A stretch of 64,000 nt of DNA from Halobacillus litoralis (GCF_009856355.1 NZ_WMEW01000006.1:62001-126000); one strand, 5' to 3'; positions 16,382 to 24,336 are shown, counted from the first letter of the stretch. The notes: generated by a model from the letters alone, not told the origin. Program-made: numbers and translations.

Positions 16382-17383
16382 TTAAGTTAATTTCATTTCA
16401 ATGCCGCGGGCCAACAGGTTAATATCCTTCTCCTGCTGCAGATACAAGCGCTGGGCTTCCTCGTGGGTAATCATTGTAAACGAAAAAGATTCCCCCGGCC
16501 GCATCTGGGCAAGCCTGGGCAGGTCGACAGAAGCCACTTGAGCGATTTTCGGATAGCCTCCCGTCGTTTGTCGGTCGGCAAGGAGAATAATCGGGTTGCC
16601 TTCTGCAGGAACCTGAATGGTACCAAAGGCAACAGCTTCTGAGAGAAGGTCCCGTTCTTCGACGGCTGATAATTGACAGCCGGTCAACCGGTAGCCCATT
16701 CGGTCAGATTTGGAATCGATCTTGAATGTCTCACTTGTTAATCGGTTTTGACTTTCTTTGTCAAACCAATCATATTCTCTCCCCGGCATAATACGGATCG
16801 GCTCTTTTGTGTATCCATTGTGATTGAAGGCATGTCCGACATACCACGAGGCCTCGTGGAAACCGGCATCGCCTGCGTCTGCTTTCCATTGTTCCATCAC
16901 GCGGTTTGATAAGGGAGAAAGTTCGGAAGGTTCAAGTACATCCCCCTTTTCGACCGGCCGCCCATGGTATCCGCCGATGCCCGCACGGATATAAGTAGAA
17001 GCGCTGTTCATCGTAAGAGGGATATTAAAGCCGCCTGCCACTGCCAAATAGGCACGGAAGCCGGTTTTCGGTTTTCCAAAACGAAGTTCACTTCCTTGTT
17101 TTATGTAAAGAGGTTTCCAAGTCCCTACACGTTCTCCGTTGATCATTGGTGTTAAATCACCACCGCAGATGGAAATGCAGGCATCCTGCTGGAACTCCAG
17201 TACAGGACCCATCAGCGTAATTTCAAGAACAGGTGCATGCTGTCCATTACCAACAAGAAGGTTGGCAATCCGGTACGCTTCCTGATCCATCACTCCACTG
17301 GCAATGACTCCGTGTTTTTGGTGTCCGTACCTTCCAAAGTCCTGAATGGTCGTAAGAAGGCCGGGTTTCAATACATGAATCAT
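16382..17383 (-). CDS. pxpC: 5-oxoprolinase subunit C (KipA family)
   Basis: 333 residues with the biotin-dependent-carboxyltransferase-like start HVLKPGLLTTIQDFGRYG, then SGVMDQEAYRIANLLVGN and CGGDLTP. The C-terminal part contains LADRQTTGGYPKIAQV. It forms a complex with PxpB. The gene overlaps pxpB by four bases (ATGA), which suggests coupled, equimolar synthesis. Confidence 0.95.
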   Translation of the reverse strand: MIHVLKPGLLTTIQDFGRYGHQKHGVIASGVMDQEAYRIANLLVGNGQHAPVLEITLMGPVLEFQQDACISICGGDLTPMINGERVGTWKPLYIKQGSELRFGKPKTGFRAYLAVAGGFNIPLTMNSASTYIRAGIGGYHGRPVEKGDVLEPSELSPLSNRVMEQWKADAGDAGFHEASWYVGHAFNHNGYTKEPIRIMPGREYDWFDKESQNRLTSETFKIDSKSDRMGYRLTGCQLSAVEERDLLSEAVAFGTIQVPAEGNPIILLADRQTTGGYPKIAQVASVDLPRLAQMRPGESFSFTMITHEEAQRLYLQQEKDINLLARGIEMKLT

Positions 17384-18099
17384 GCTCCACCCTCCTTCAG
17401 GTTTTCATATTCTTCTTCAGTAATTCTACGGAACTGGATACGGTCTCCAGCCTGCAGGAGTGTGGGAGCTTCTTCGTTTGATGGATCAAACATTTTAGAC
17501 GGTGTCCGGCCGATCAGCTGCCAGCCTCCAGGCGTTTCCAGAGGGTAGACCCCTGTCTGGGCGCCGGCAATTCCAACTGTGCCCGCTGGGATTTTCAGTC
17601 GTGGATCTTTTCTTCTGGGTGCTGCAATCGCAGGGTCCATACCGCCGATATAGGGGAAACCGGGGGCGAAACCAATCATGTACACCAAATAGTTTCCGTT
17701 CATATGTCTTTCAATGACTTCTTCTTCTGTTAATCCATTTTTCTCGGCCACATAAGACAGGTCAGGACCGAGGTCACCTCCGTAACAGACAGGGATTTCT
17801 ACCGTCCGCGCGGGACCGGTTTCCTTAATTGTTAAAGTGGACAAAAATTCAGACACCTGTTGGTGAACCCAATCATAGGGGAGCTGGTTCTGTGAGGTTT
17901 TATGATTTGCTATGTAGAGAGGATCATAAAAAAGCGTCACTGTCGTAAAAGCGGGGATGTACTCCACCATCCACTCCGGCTGCCAATCATCGAGGCTGCT
18001 GGCTGCAGTCTGCACGGTATGATTGATCTCTTCACTGATTTCGTTTCCGAATTCAATTAATACAGCCTGATCACCTAAGGGATGCAGGGTCCAATCCAT
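17380..18099 (-). CDS. pxpB: 5-oxoprolinase subunit B (KipI family)
   Basis: 239 residues. The sequence contains LGDQAVLIEFG, PVCYGGDLGPDL, GFAPGFPYIGGMD and GGWQLIGRTP, diagnostic for KipI/PxpB. It was first described in B. subtilis as an inhibitor of kinase KinA, and later as part of 5-oxoprolinase. The start at 18099 has AAAGGAGG eight bases upstream; the in-frame ATG at 18120 precedes this site. First gene of the operon. A kinase with a KinA-like core lies 32 kb away in this window, but no link can be seen. Confidence 0.93.
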   Translation of the reverse strand: MDWTLHPLGDQAVLIEFGNEISEEINHTVQTAASSLDDWQPEWMVEYIPAFTTVTLFYDPLYIANHKTSQNQLPYDWVHQQVSEFLSTLTIKETGPARTVEIPVCYGGDLGPDLSYVAEKNGLTEEEVIERHMNGNYLVYMIGFAPGFPYIGGMDPAIAAPRRKDPRLKIPAGTVGIAGAQTGVYPLETPGGWQLIGRTPSKMFDPSNEEAPTLLQAGDRIQFRRITEEEYENLKEGGA

Positions 18100-18158
18100 A
18101 CAAAAACCTCCTTTATTCATCGAGTTTGAGTCATAAGGCTGAAAAATCCTTATCTCTT

Positions 18159-18187
18159 ATCGTAGCCTATTTCAAGAAGGCTTTCAA
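18159..18187 (-). promoter_or_regulatory. Promoter of the pxp operon
   Basis: On the minus strand TTGAAA, a 17-base spacer and TACGAT give a sigma-A-type promoter. The spacer starts GCCT and ends AGGC, a small inverted repeat between the two boxes that could bind a regulator. Confidence 0.6.
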
Positions 18188-18270
18188 TTTAAGAATCCAT
18201 TACAGCAGAGGGTTAAAGGATCCGTCGGAAAGGGAATAAAGAAAAAAACAGTAAAATGGAGGGATTCAGG

Positions 18271-18726
18271 ATGCCATGGGATACCGAAGATTATCCAAGC
18301 TCACTGAAAAATCTGGATGAAGTTGTTCGTAAGAAGGCCATAGACATAGCTAATGCTATGCTGGATGAAGGATATGAGGAGGGACGAGCGATTCCGATCG
18401 CCATAGAACAGGCGAAGGAATGGCGTAACAATGCAGGGGAGAAGGAACTGAGAGAGGTAAAGGAGATGAGTGATCAGGCACTGAAAAGCAGGGATGCTGA
18501 TCAGGATGACCGAGACGCACGTCCGGAATTAATGGAAAAAGGCGAGCATGTCCTGCCTCATGAAAATGGCTGGGCTGTCAAAGCAGAGGATGCAGAAAAA
18601 CCTTCCAATGTATTTGAGCGTAAACAAGAAGCCGTCCATCGTGCAGAAGAAATTGCTGAAAATAAAGAAACCCAGGTCATTATTCATAAGAAAGACGGAA
18701 GTATCCAAGATAAATATTCGATTTAG
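18271..18726 (+). CDS. DUF2188-domain protein with N-terminal extension
   Basis: 151 residues, acidic, soluble. The first 60 residues (PWDTEDYPSSLKNL, AIDIANAMLDEGYEEGRAIPIAIEQAKEW) form a helical domain also known from small Bacillus stress proteins. The last 65 residues are a DUF2188 domain (HENGWAVKAEDAEKP, KKDGSIQDKYSI). ATG 18271 is chosen because GGAGGG lies just before it. The following gene is a second DUF2188 protein nearly aligned with the C-terminal half, so the pair arose by duplication. The function is unknown. Confidence 0.8.
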   Translation: MPWDTEDYPSSLKNLDEVVRKKAIDIANAMLDEGYEEGRAIPIAIEQAKEWRNNAGEKELREVKEMSDQALKSRDADQDDRDARPELMEKGEHVLPHENGWAVKAEDAEKPSNVFERKQEAVHRAEEIAENKETQVIIHKKDGSIQDKYSI

Positions 18727-18799
18727 AATGGAATTTTATGTTTAAAATGGATGGAAATAGGATATTGTCCCTATACAATAAATAAAGGAGGAATTCATA

Positions 18800-19012
18800 G
18801 TGGCTGAATCCAACAATCAAGCAGAACACGTTGTTCCTCACGAGGACGGCTGGGCTGTTAAAGCAGAAGGAGCAGAACAACCGACGAAGATCTATGAGAA
18901 TAAGCAGGATGCTATCGATCGTGCGAAGGAGATTGCCCAGAACAAAGGGACGTCGGCAATCATCCATACTGAAAAAGGAACCATCCAGAATCAATACAAT
19001 TATTCCAGCTGA
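18800..19012 (+). CDS. DUF2188 family protein
   Basis: 70 residues, GTG start with AAAGGAGG upstream. It contains VVPHEDGWAVKAEGAEQPT and a TEKGTIQNQYNY ending, a single DUF2188 domain that aligns along its whole length with residues 85-151 of the preceding gene. The two are 73 bases apart on the same strand. Function unknown; the compact domain with DNA- or RNA-binding-like strands is seen in many Bacilli. Confidence 0.8.
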   Translation: MAESNNQAEHVVPHEDGWAVKAEGAEQPTKIYENKQDAIDRAKEIAQNKGTSAIIHTEKGTIQNQYNYSS

Positions 19013-19020
19013 CCAGCGAA

Positions 19021-19046
19021 AAGCACCCGGATCCGGGTGCTTTTTC
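19021..19046 (+). terminator. Terminator after the DUF2188 pair
   Basis: AAGCACCCGGATCCGGGTGCTT is a continuous inverted repeat followed by TTTT. Confidence 0.85.
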
Positions 19047-19111
19047 TATGTTTTCTTTTCCGAGCCTGTGGTAAGATGAATGATAATGGTCAGATGGAAG
19101 GAAGGATTCCG

Positions 19112-19306
19112 ATGAATGGACAAAAACGCAGCGATATCCAGACTGGTGCAGAAGTGGATATCGTTTTAAAACAGGATCAACGCACAGGAAAGCTGACAAG
19201 AGGAAGAGTGAAAGATATCCTGACTAAATCCCCTTCTCATCCGCACGGCATTAAAGTACGTCTGCAGGATGGACAGGTAGGAAGAGTCAAACATATTCTC
19301 AAGTAA
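19112..19306 (+). CDS. ywbE: YwbE family protein
   Basis: 64 residues, the normal YwbE length. It contains IQTGAEVDIVLKQDQRTGKLTRGRVKDILTKS and HPHGIKVRLQDGQVGRVK, diagnostic for this small beta-rich family, whose function is unknown. The open frame begins at 19037 but crosses the previous terminator; ATG 19112 has GGAAGGA at good spacing. It is monocistronic and is followed by the first of two terminators that bracket a repeat. Confidence 0.88.
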   Translation: MNGQKRSDIQTGAEVDIVLKQDQRTGKLTRGRVKDILTKSPSHPHGIKVRLQDGQVGRVKHILK

Positions 19307-19340
19307 TAAAAGCTTATGATTGTATATTCTGTTAAGTAGG

Positions 19341-19369
19341 AAAGGTGCCGTTTATAAACGGCACCTTTT
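19341..19369 (+). terminator. Left terminator copy flanking repeat B
   Basis: AAGGTGCCGTTTATAAACGG followed by CACCTTTT forms a complete hairpin with T-run. It is nearly identical (27 of 28 bases) to the hairpin at 19941-19968, on the other side of the repeat. It probably ends the ywbE transcript. Confidence 0.85.
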
Positions 19370-19940
19370 GGCTGTAGAAAAAGCCTGAGATAACCAGTTC
19401 GAGTTGTCCACTTGTCGTGTGAAGGGCTACTTTCCGCTTATCGGTGGTTGAATGCCGCGGGCACACCCTCCGCTGACTTGGTCAGGAAGACCGCCTGCCC
19501 AAGTGGATCTTCGGCCCGTGCTGTTTCCGCAGGCATCACCACCGAACGCTCCTCGTGCCGACGTTAGAATATAGAGGAGAGAGCTTGTGCACTAAGCAGG
19601 TTCGCAGACTCAAAAGAATGGCATGATGGGCGGCGCTGTTGCCACCTGCGTGGAAAAGAAAAAGGGAAAGCACAGACGCTGATGACGACTGTCTGCCGGA
19701 ATATGAAAAATACTGTCCTCCATCCAGCTGTGCTGGGTGACGCGTCTTTTTCGATTTTAAAGAACTCCTAAGGAGCGGCGCCCCTTCCACTCCTGCGGAA
19801 GAACGAGTGGTCCGAGATCGCCGAGCGTGGGTTTTGCGAGGAAGCTCGGGCGCTCGTCCGCGGAAAGGGAAGGGGCTTACGCTCCTGGCGGTAAAAAAAG
19901 AAAAAAGCTTGTAAAGAAACAGGGGTTTCTTTACAAGCTG
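19370..19940 (+). repeat. Terminator-nested repeat, copy B (571 bp)
   Basis: Same orientation and ends as copy A (GGCTGTAGAAAAAGCC to TTTCTTTACAAGCTG). It lies between the convergent ywbE and the minus-strand gene at 19969. Both flanking hairpins are complete here, so this copy shows the duplication most clearly. Its own 3' hairpin (around 19905-19939) has a T-run on the minus strand. Reading frames seen in copies A and C are broken here by stops and shifts. Confidence 0.88.
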
Positions 19941-19970
19941 AAGGTGCCGTTTATAAGCGGCACCTTTTTT
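19941..19970 (+). terminator. Right terminator copy flanking repeat B
   Basis: AAGGTGCCGTTTATAAGCGG then CACCTTTTTT; it differs from the left copy at one loop-proximal base. It overlaps the last codons of the convergent gene. Confidence 0.85.
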
Positions 19971-20364
19971 ATGGATTCGTCAATGCGTGATAATAACGAT
20001 AGGGCATTTCAATGGTGAAAAAAGCCCCGTCATCATCCTCTTCCGCATGAGTAATCATATATTCTGTTCCAAAAATCTGTTCCATCGCATAGTCTCCGTT
20101 GTCAAAAGGCACGCGATCAATGGAGAAGCCGGACTGGAGCACCTTGTGACGGTCTTCTTCTGTAAAGCGGCTGATTTCCGTAAGCTGGACCATCGGACGA
20201 ATCAAAGGAGAAGAGCCGGGGTTTTCCACGGTCTCATAACCCACATCCACCTGCACCACGTCCTGTGCTTCACCAAGCATCTCCAGAACGATCGATTTAA
20301 ATTCTGATACATCTATGAAGAAACGTACTTCTTCAGGTTCTAAGCGGCTTAAATAATCGGTCAT
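19969..20364 (-). CDS. Conserved hypothetical acidic protein
   Basis: 131 residues, soluble and acidic, beginning MTDYLSRLEPEEVRFFIDV and ending with EMPYRYYHALTNP. I do not recognise a characterised family. The ATG at 20364 has AAGGAG eight bases upstream; an in-frame ATG two codons earlier is too close to it. The gene is transcribed toward repeat B. Composition matches its neighbours, so it appears native. Confidence 0.6.
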   Translation of the reverse strand: MTDYLSRLEPEEVRFFIDVSEFKSIVLEMLGEAQDVVQVDVGYETVENPGSSPLIRPMVQLTEISRFTEEDRHKVLQSGFSIDRVPFDNGDYAMEQIFGTEYMITHAEEDDDGAFFTIEMPYRYYHALTNP

Positions 20365-20434
20365 CGTCATAACTCCTTCCCTCTATGGCTATATTACCAT
20401 GAGAGAAAAAGGTTAAACGTCCCTCCTATGGAAA

Positions 20435-20462
20435 AAGCGCACTGGAGAATTCCAGTGCGCTT
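20435..20462 (-). terminator. Terminator of the broken small gene
   Basis: AAGCGCACTGGA and its complement around a GAAT loop, with a T-run on the minus strand. It ends the transcript of the small frame at 20502-20686. Confidence 0.85.
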
Positions 20463-20501
20463 CTATACTTTCGGAAAATATCTGAAGTTTTTCACCTTGT
20501 G

Positions 20502-20686
20502 TTAGATAAACAAGTCTTCGTGGATACGTTCATCCACGGTATTGCCGCGGTTGTTTAATTCTACATGGTAGTTTTTAAGCAACTTAAACGACGCAATCCC
20601 TACCTCTATTGCATCCTTACAGCTCCGAAGCTGATCCAGTGTGATTAAGTCGTATCAAAACGTAGCAGAATGCCAGTCTCATACAA
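20502..20686 (-). pseudogene. Small frameshifted gene of unknown function
   Basis: The minus strand has a strong promoter, a start region (TTG 20686 or ATG 20682, both after AAAGAGTG) and a 3' frame ending at TAA 20502. The upstream frame reads YETGILLRFDTT then stops. The next 50 codons, in another frame, read naturally (LITLDQLRSCKDAIEVGI and NNRGNTVDERIHEDLF) but have no start of their own. A one-base shift near 20645 would join them into a protein of about 60 residues. Either the gene decayed recently or the sequence has an indel. I do not recognise the family. The rest of 20371-20865 holds nothing else clear. Confidence 0.5.
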
Positions 20687-20734
20687 ATCACTCTTTCTTT
20701 TTCCGAATTGCTCTTTTAACGAGCACCAATACCT

Positions 20735-20763
20735 AGTATAGATTAGAAGTTGATGTATGTCAA
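20735..20763 (-). promoter_or_regulatory. Consensus sigma-A promoter
   Basis: On the minus strand TTGACA (20758-20763), 17-base spacer, TATACT (20735-20740). It drives the small frameshifted gene. A promoter this good in front of a broken frame is part of the argument that the transcript matters or that the frameshift is recent. Confidence 0.8.
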
Positions 20764-20865
20764 ATATCGTTTTGAATATCGTCTACCATGATGTTTATTG
20801 ATTTACGATTTGAACGGCGGCGTCGGTACATAAATAAGGATTCCCCGGTTTATCAAAAGATAAAC

Positions 20866-21081
20866 CTAATCGTTCTGCTCGGGCTTCATGTCCTCATCAA
20901 ACTCTTCCTCTGTAAGCGAATCGTTCTTAGATTTCCTGTGTTTCTTTTCGTCGTGAGCAAGTTTTTGACGCATTTCTTCGTCGGGAACGTTATCCATCAG
21001 TTGTTCTTTCTCCAGCTTTTCCTTGAAGCTTTGATCGTCTTCGGCCAGACGGTTGTTCTTTTTATGATTCTTTTCAGACAT
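20866..21081 (-). CDS. Small highly charged protein
   Basis: 71 residues, more than half Lys, Glu, Asp, Arg or Asn (KNHKKNNRLAEDDQSF, KKHRKSKNDSLTEEEF), probably unstructured. Not a family I can name. The ATG at 21081 has GGAGGTGG upstream; an earlier in-frame start would lie before the ribosome site. Its start codon overlaps the stop of a 28-codon frame on the same strand, which suggests translational coupling. Confidence 0.6.
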   Translation of the reverse strand: MSEKNHKKNNRLAEDDQSFKEKLEKEQLMDNVPDEEMRQKLAHDEKKHRKSKNDSLTEEEFDEDMKPEQND

Positions 21082-21160
21082 TCGGCTGTCCACCTCCATT
21101 GATGATTTTGTTCTGCTTTTCATGTTCCTTTTTCTGCCATTCGTTAAACACGATCAGCAT
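21074..21160 (-). CDS. Possible 28-residue peptide, coupled to the next gene
   Basis: An ATG frame reading MLIVFNEWQKKEHEKQNK and ending in GGGQPNV. Its last eight bases contain the next gene's start (ATGTCTGA). The ribosome site of the next gene lies inside this frame, so it may act as a leader. It has no convincing ribosome site of its own, and I cannot name a family. Confidence 0.35.
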   Translation of the reverse strand: MLIVFNEWQKKEHEKQNKIINGGGQPNV

Positions 21161-21253
21161 ACTTGCATCGGAGGGTGAGCTAACCAGCCGGCTTATCTCG
21201 GAGAGGGCTTGTGATTTTCAGATTGATGCCCGTCTATATGGAGTGAAATCTAA

Positions 21254-21281
21254 AAAAACGAGCGGGGGTCCGCTCGTTTTT
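21254..21281. terminator. Terminator after the channel-like gene
   Basis: AAAACGAGCGG and CCGCTCGTTTT around GGGT, with A and T runs on both sides. It overlaps the stop of the minus-strand channel-like gene. Confidence 0.85.
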
Positions 21282-21915
21282 ATTTGCTGGTGAATTTTTG
21301 TTTCATGTTTTGGATGAATGGGATCTGCATGATGTAATCCACAGCCGTGCTGATAACTAAGCCGTGAATGATGACACCGAGGACGGTGAAGATCACGATG
21401 ATGGTATGACCGGCTGCTGTCTCTGGTTCAAACCCTGACCGCCCAAAAAAAGTCAGCGAGAGAAGGGCGCTCTGCATAGCCTCACCGTAGGTTTCCAGTT
21501 CCTGTTCGTACAGGTTTAGAGGGATAATCAGCAGGAAGATAAGAAGGAAGGTAATTCCAAGTACTCCTGAAAGGTGCTGACGCTTAAGGAAGCGGATAAA
21601 GGGCATGGTGTAGTATTTCGTCATGGATTTAAGACGGAGCAGGTGAAGGATCCGTGCCACGCGTGCCACTTGGAAGACGGCATCAAGAGGGATGGCGGCA
21701 ATGACGATAAAAGGGTTTTTCTTGATAAACTCCCATTTATTTTTACTGGTTATAAGACGATAGAGGAAATCGAGGAAAAAAATCGACCAGGTAGACCAGA
21801 CAATGACGCTGTTGTATCCGGTCTGCTGCCAGATGGTGGCAATCGAAGCCGCAGCAAGACCCACCATCAGCAATTCATATATGGTACGCTTCGGTTTTCT
21901 TACTAGTCGTTTCAT
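21280..21915 (-). CDS. Six-TM ion-channel-like protein without selectivity filter
   Basis: 211 residues. Predicted segments resemble the voltage-gated channel fold. Two helices near residues 12-60, an IPLDAVFQVARVARIL / LLRLKS segment like a short S4, a helix GVLGITFLLIFLLIIPL, a pore-helix-like EAMQSALLSLTFFGRSGFEPE and a last helix follow. Where potassium channels have TVGYGD, this has TFFGRSGFEP. It is either a channel with a different filter or a membrane sensor derived from one. ATG 21915 follows AGAAGGG and is preferred to the longer frame. Confidence 0.65.
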   Translation of the reverse strand: MKRLVRKPKRTIYELLMVGLAAASIATIWQQTGYNSVIVWSTWSIFFLDFLYRLITSKNKWEFIKKNPFIVIAAIPLDAVFQVARVARILHLLRLKSMTKYYTMPFIRFLKRQHLSGVLGITFLLIFLLIIPLNLYEQELETYGEAMQSALLSLTFFGRSGFEPETAAGHTIIVIFTVLGVIIHGLVISTAVDYIMQIPFIQNMKQKFTSK

Positions 21916-22088
21916 ATGCACCCTTCTTCCAGCCTGTGTCGAATATTCTACTATTATATCATTGGTACTCATGGATTCGAACAGAGTTTTTGTCTGTTTT
22001 ATATGCAAAACATTGGCAGAGCGTGATTCGTTTTCGTGCAGTTAGGTTTATGGTATTCTCAAATTAAAGACAAAGAGGAGAGACGTGT

Positions 22089-22664
22089 GTGCGGATTCTA
22101 GTAAACTTTCTGAAGTTCTCTGTGGGAATAATCGGAATCGGTCTTTTGTTCTTTTATGTGATTCCATATATAGAAAATGAAGCAGGACCTTCCTTTTTGC
22201 AGAAAGAGGATGTGCCTATGCCTGAAGCGCTTCACCCTGTCGTTCAGGAAAATAAAGTGGAACTCGTCGACCGTGCCGCGGAGAAGGGGATTGCCGTCGT
22301 CATTACAGATGGGCACCGTTCTGTAAGTGAGCAGGATATGCTTTATGAGCAGGGAAGATCCGAGGAGGGAAGTATCGTGACCTATGCGGAAGGCGGGGAG
22401 TCCTATCATAATTATGGTCTTGCTATCGATTTTGCGATTGAAACCAAAGACGGTCGTGTCGTCTGGGATATGAATTATGATGGAAATAACAATGGAACAT
22501 CGGATTGGATGGAAGTTGTGGAAGTGGCTGAAGATCTCGGATTTACATGGGGAGGGGACTGGAAAAACTTCAAGGATTATCCTCATCTTCAGATGGACTT
22601 TGGATTGACGATACGGGAACTTCAATACGGAAAGCGTCCGGAAGTCGAGGACTATGCCAAATAA
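22089..22664 (+). CDS. M15-family peptidoglycan peptidase, CwlK/VanY-like
   Basis: 191 residues, GTG start after AGAGGAGAG. An N-terminal membrane anchor (residues 5-28) precedes the M15 peptidase domain. Zinc ligands appear in SYHNYGLAIDF (HxxxxxxD) and PHLQMDF (HxxD region); VITDGHRSVSEQD is the third conserved block. CwlK cuts the L-Ala-D-Glu bond of the peptidoglycan stem; VanY relatives remove terminal D-Ala. The anchor places it outside the membrane, facing the wall. Confidence 0.87.
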   Translation: MRILVNFLKFSVGIIGIGLLFFYVIPYIENEAGPSFLQKEDVPMPEALHPVVQENKVELVDRAAEKGIAVVITDGHRSVSEQDMLYEQGRSEEGSIVTYAEGGESYHNYGLAIDFAIETKDGRVVWDMNYDGNNNGTSDWMEVVEVAEDLGFTWGGDWKNFKDYPHLQMDFGLTIRELQYGKRPEVEDYAK

Positions 22665-22707
22665 AAGACCGCAGCAGACATAATGTTATGTCTTCACTGC
22701 GGTCTTT
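22664..22707. terminator. Bidirectional terminator
   Basis: AAAGACCGCAG pairs with CTGCGGTCTTT and AGACATAA pairs with TTATGTCT inside it. It separates the convergent peptidase and reductase genes. Confidence 0.85.
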
Positions 22708-22708
22708 G

Positions 22709-23635
22709 TTACTGCTGGAACGTTTCATAGGGTTTGATCATGCCATAAACCGTTTCGATGTACGGAAGGGATAAGCCGACCTCGCTGCCTAGACGAAGGG
22801 CTCCGCCGTGCAGATGCTCCACTTCAAGAGGCAGGCCTTTTCTGCGGTCCTGGTGCATGGAAGACGTCATTTCTTCCCCGAGGCTTCGTAGCTTCTCGAA
22901 GCCGTTCTGTACGTGTTCATCCGTCAGGTTTATTTGATGGGCACCGGCCAGTTCTTTCATTTCTGAAAGCATCCGTTCGGCAATGCGGAGCGTCTGCGGA
23001 AAGCTGCGGACGACACCGATCGGTTGATTGACGGCTGTTGTAATTCCAGAGAACGATGTAATGAACATGTACTTTTTCCACATATCTTCAAGGATATTCG
23101 GACTTAATGTTCCTGTCATGTTTGCCTGATTGCAGGCGAGAGCCAGTTCTTCACAGACCGCCTGCTGGGATGGGTGGAGAGGACCGAATACTAAATCATG
23201 AAATTCACTCGTTTGAATGACATGTCCTGCATCGTCCAGGGTGGCTATAATGTAGGAAAGTCCTCCGAGAACAGCTTCCTCCCCGAGCTCTTTCTGGAGA
23301 ATACTGATATGCTCCATACCATTGAGGACAGGAAATACTTTGGCTCCTTTTTGAACAAGGGCTTTCAGCCAGTCCAGCGTTCCGTGCAGGTGATAGCCTT
23401 TAACTGCAAGAAAAACTAAATCCGGCTCATGGATTTCCTCTGGACTTCTGGCGATGACTGGAGCGTCGGCTTTGAAGTCCCCCATTTCACTATGTAATTG
23501 TAAACCATGCTTCTCCAGCTGTTCGGCACGGCCTTCCCGTACAAGGTTAATCACATCATGGCCGGTTTCCTGCCAGCGCGCCCCGAAATAGGCGCCGAGC
23601 GCACCCGCACCTAATACAACGATTTTCATCGACAT
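22709..23635 (-). CDS. 2-dehydropantoate 2-reductase (ApbA/PanE family)
   Basis: 308 residues. The Rossmann motif VLGAGALGAYFGARW starts at residue 6, then DLVFLAVKGYHLHGTL and PVLNGMEHI with the conserved lysine and asparagine, and a C-terminal helical domain. The enzyme reduces ketopantoate to pantoate with NADPH in coenzyme A synthesis. Bacilli often carry two or three paralogues, so this one may not be the biosynthetic PanE. Start 23635 or 23629 are both possible next to GGAGGTG. Confidence 0.88.
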   Translation of the reverse strand: MSMKIVVLGAGALGAYFGARWQETGHDVINLVREGRAEQLEKHGLQLHSEMGDFKADAPVIARSPEEIHEPDLVFLAVKGYHLHGTLDWLKALVQKGAKVFPVLNGMEHISILQKELGEEAVLGGLSYIIATLDDAGHVIQTSEFHDLVFGPLHPSQQAVCEELALACNQANMTGTLSPNILEDMWKKYMFITSFSGITTAVNQPIGVVRSFPQTLRIAERMLSEMKELAGAHQINLTDEHVQNGFEKLRSLGEEMTSSMHQDRRKGLPLEVEHLHGGALRLGSEVGLSLPYIETVYGMIKPYETFQQ

Positions 23636-23647
23636 GCACCTCCGTTA

Positions 23648-24016
23648 CTAATTTGTTTCAGCTACGCGTTCTGTTGTAAAACTGGATGTAACGACGCGGT
23701 TCATTTCTACGATATCTTTAATATTGTCATCCAGATAATGGATCATATCATCAAAGCCGACATCTTTCATGACGCTGTGATAGTGCTCCTCGCTTTCAAA
23801 TACGGACTGACCGAGAAGCAGTTCTTCATTCTCTTCCATTTCAACAAGGTTCAAAAGCCCCATGGACCCCTGTCTACCTGTTAATTCACGTGCGAAGTAA
23901 ATGTGGTGCTCCAGTGTTCCGTGATTCACAAGGATATCTCCGGACTTTTTAGTGATCTTCAAAAACTTTTCAATATTGGGTTGTTCAACTCTGAAAAAAC
24001 AAATCACTGTAAACAT
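23648..24016 (-). CDS. Hypothetical protein, probably dimeric alpha-beta barrel
   Basis: 122 residues, begins MFTVICFFRVEQPNIEKFL, with LVEMEENEELLLGQSVFESEEHYHSVM in the middle. The pattern of a beta strand, helix and QSVFESEEHY segment recalls ferredoxin-like monooxygenase-type folds, but I cannot assign a family. It is 12 bases upstream of the reductase start, on the same strand, so the two are probably cotranscribed. AGGAGGAA lies before the ATG. Confidence 0.6.
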   Translation of the reverse strand: MFTVICFFRVEQPNIEKFLKITKKSGDILVNHGTLEHHIYFARELTGRQGSMGLLNLVEMEENEELLLGQSVFESEEHYHSVMKDVGFDDMIHYLDDNIKDIVEMNRVVTSSFTTERVAETN

Positions 24017-24030
24017 GTGGTTCCTCCTCT

Positions 24031-24336
24031 TTATGCTTTTTTATCCAATGCTGTCGAACGACCGGCATCAATCAAAAGGAAAATGGCCGTAACAGAATGG
24101 AGAATCCAGCCGAGAACCGGAATCCACCCGAGAGCACTTGTGATCAAGCCGAGCACACTGCCCGCATAGGTCCGTTTATCTCGTACGGCAAATATCAGGG
24201 TGATCAAGTGGGCTACAAACATAAAGAGAAGGGCATTCCATCCGCTTCCCACGACAAATAACCCTCCGATGAAGGGAATGGCAAGCAGTGCTTCACATCC
24301 TCCGGTCACCCATTTGAATAGTGTTGATAGTTTCAT
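24031..24336 (-). CDS. Small integral membrane protein
   Basis: 101 residues with three to four hydrophobic segments (LFKWVTGGCEALLAIPFIGG, ALLFMFVAHLITLIFAV, VLGLITSALGWIPVLGW, LHSVTAIFLLIDA). GGAGACTGC before ATG 24336 supports this start over the open frame from 24405. Function unknown. It is the first gene of a minus-strand group with the hypothetical protein and the reductase. Confidence 0.65.
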   Translation of the reverse strand: MKLSTLFKWVTGGCEALLAIPFIGGLFVVGSGWNALLFMFVAHLITLIFAVRDKRTYAGSVLGLITSALGWIPVLGWILHSVTAIFLLIDAGRSTALDKKA

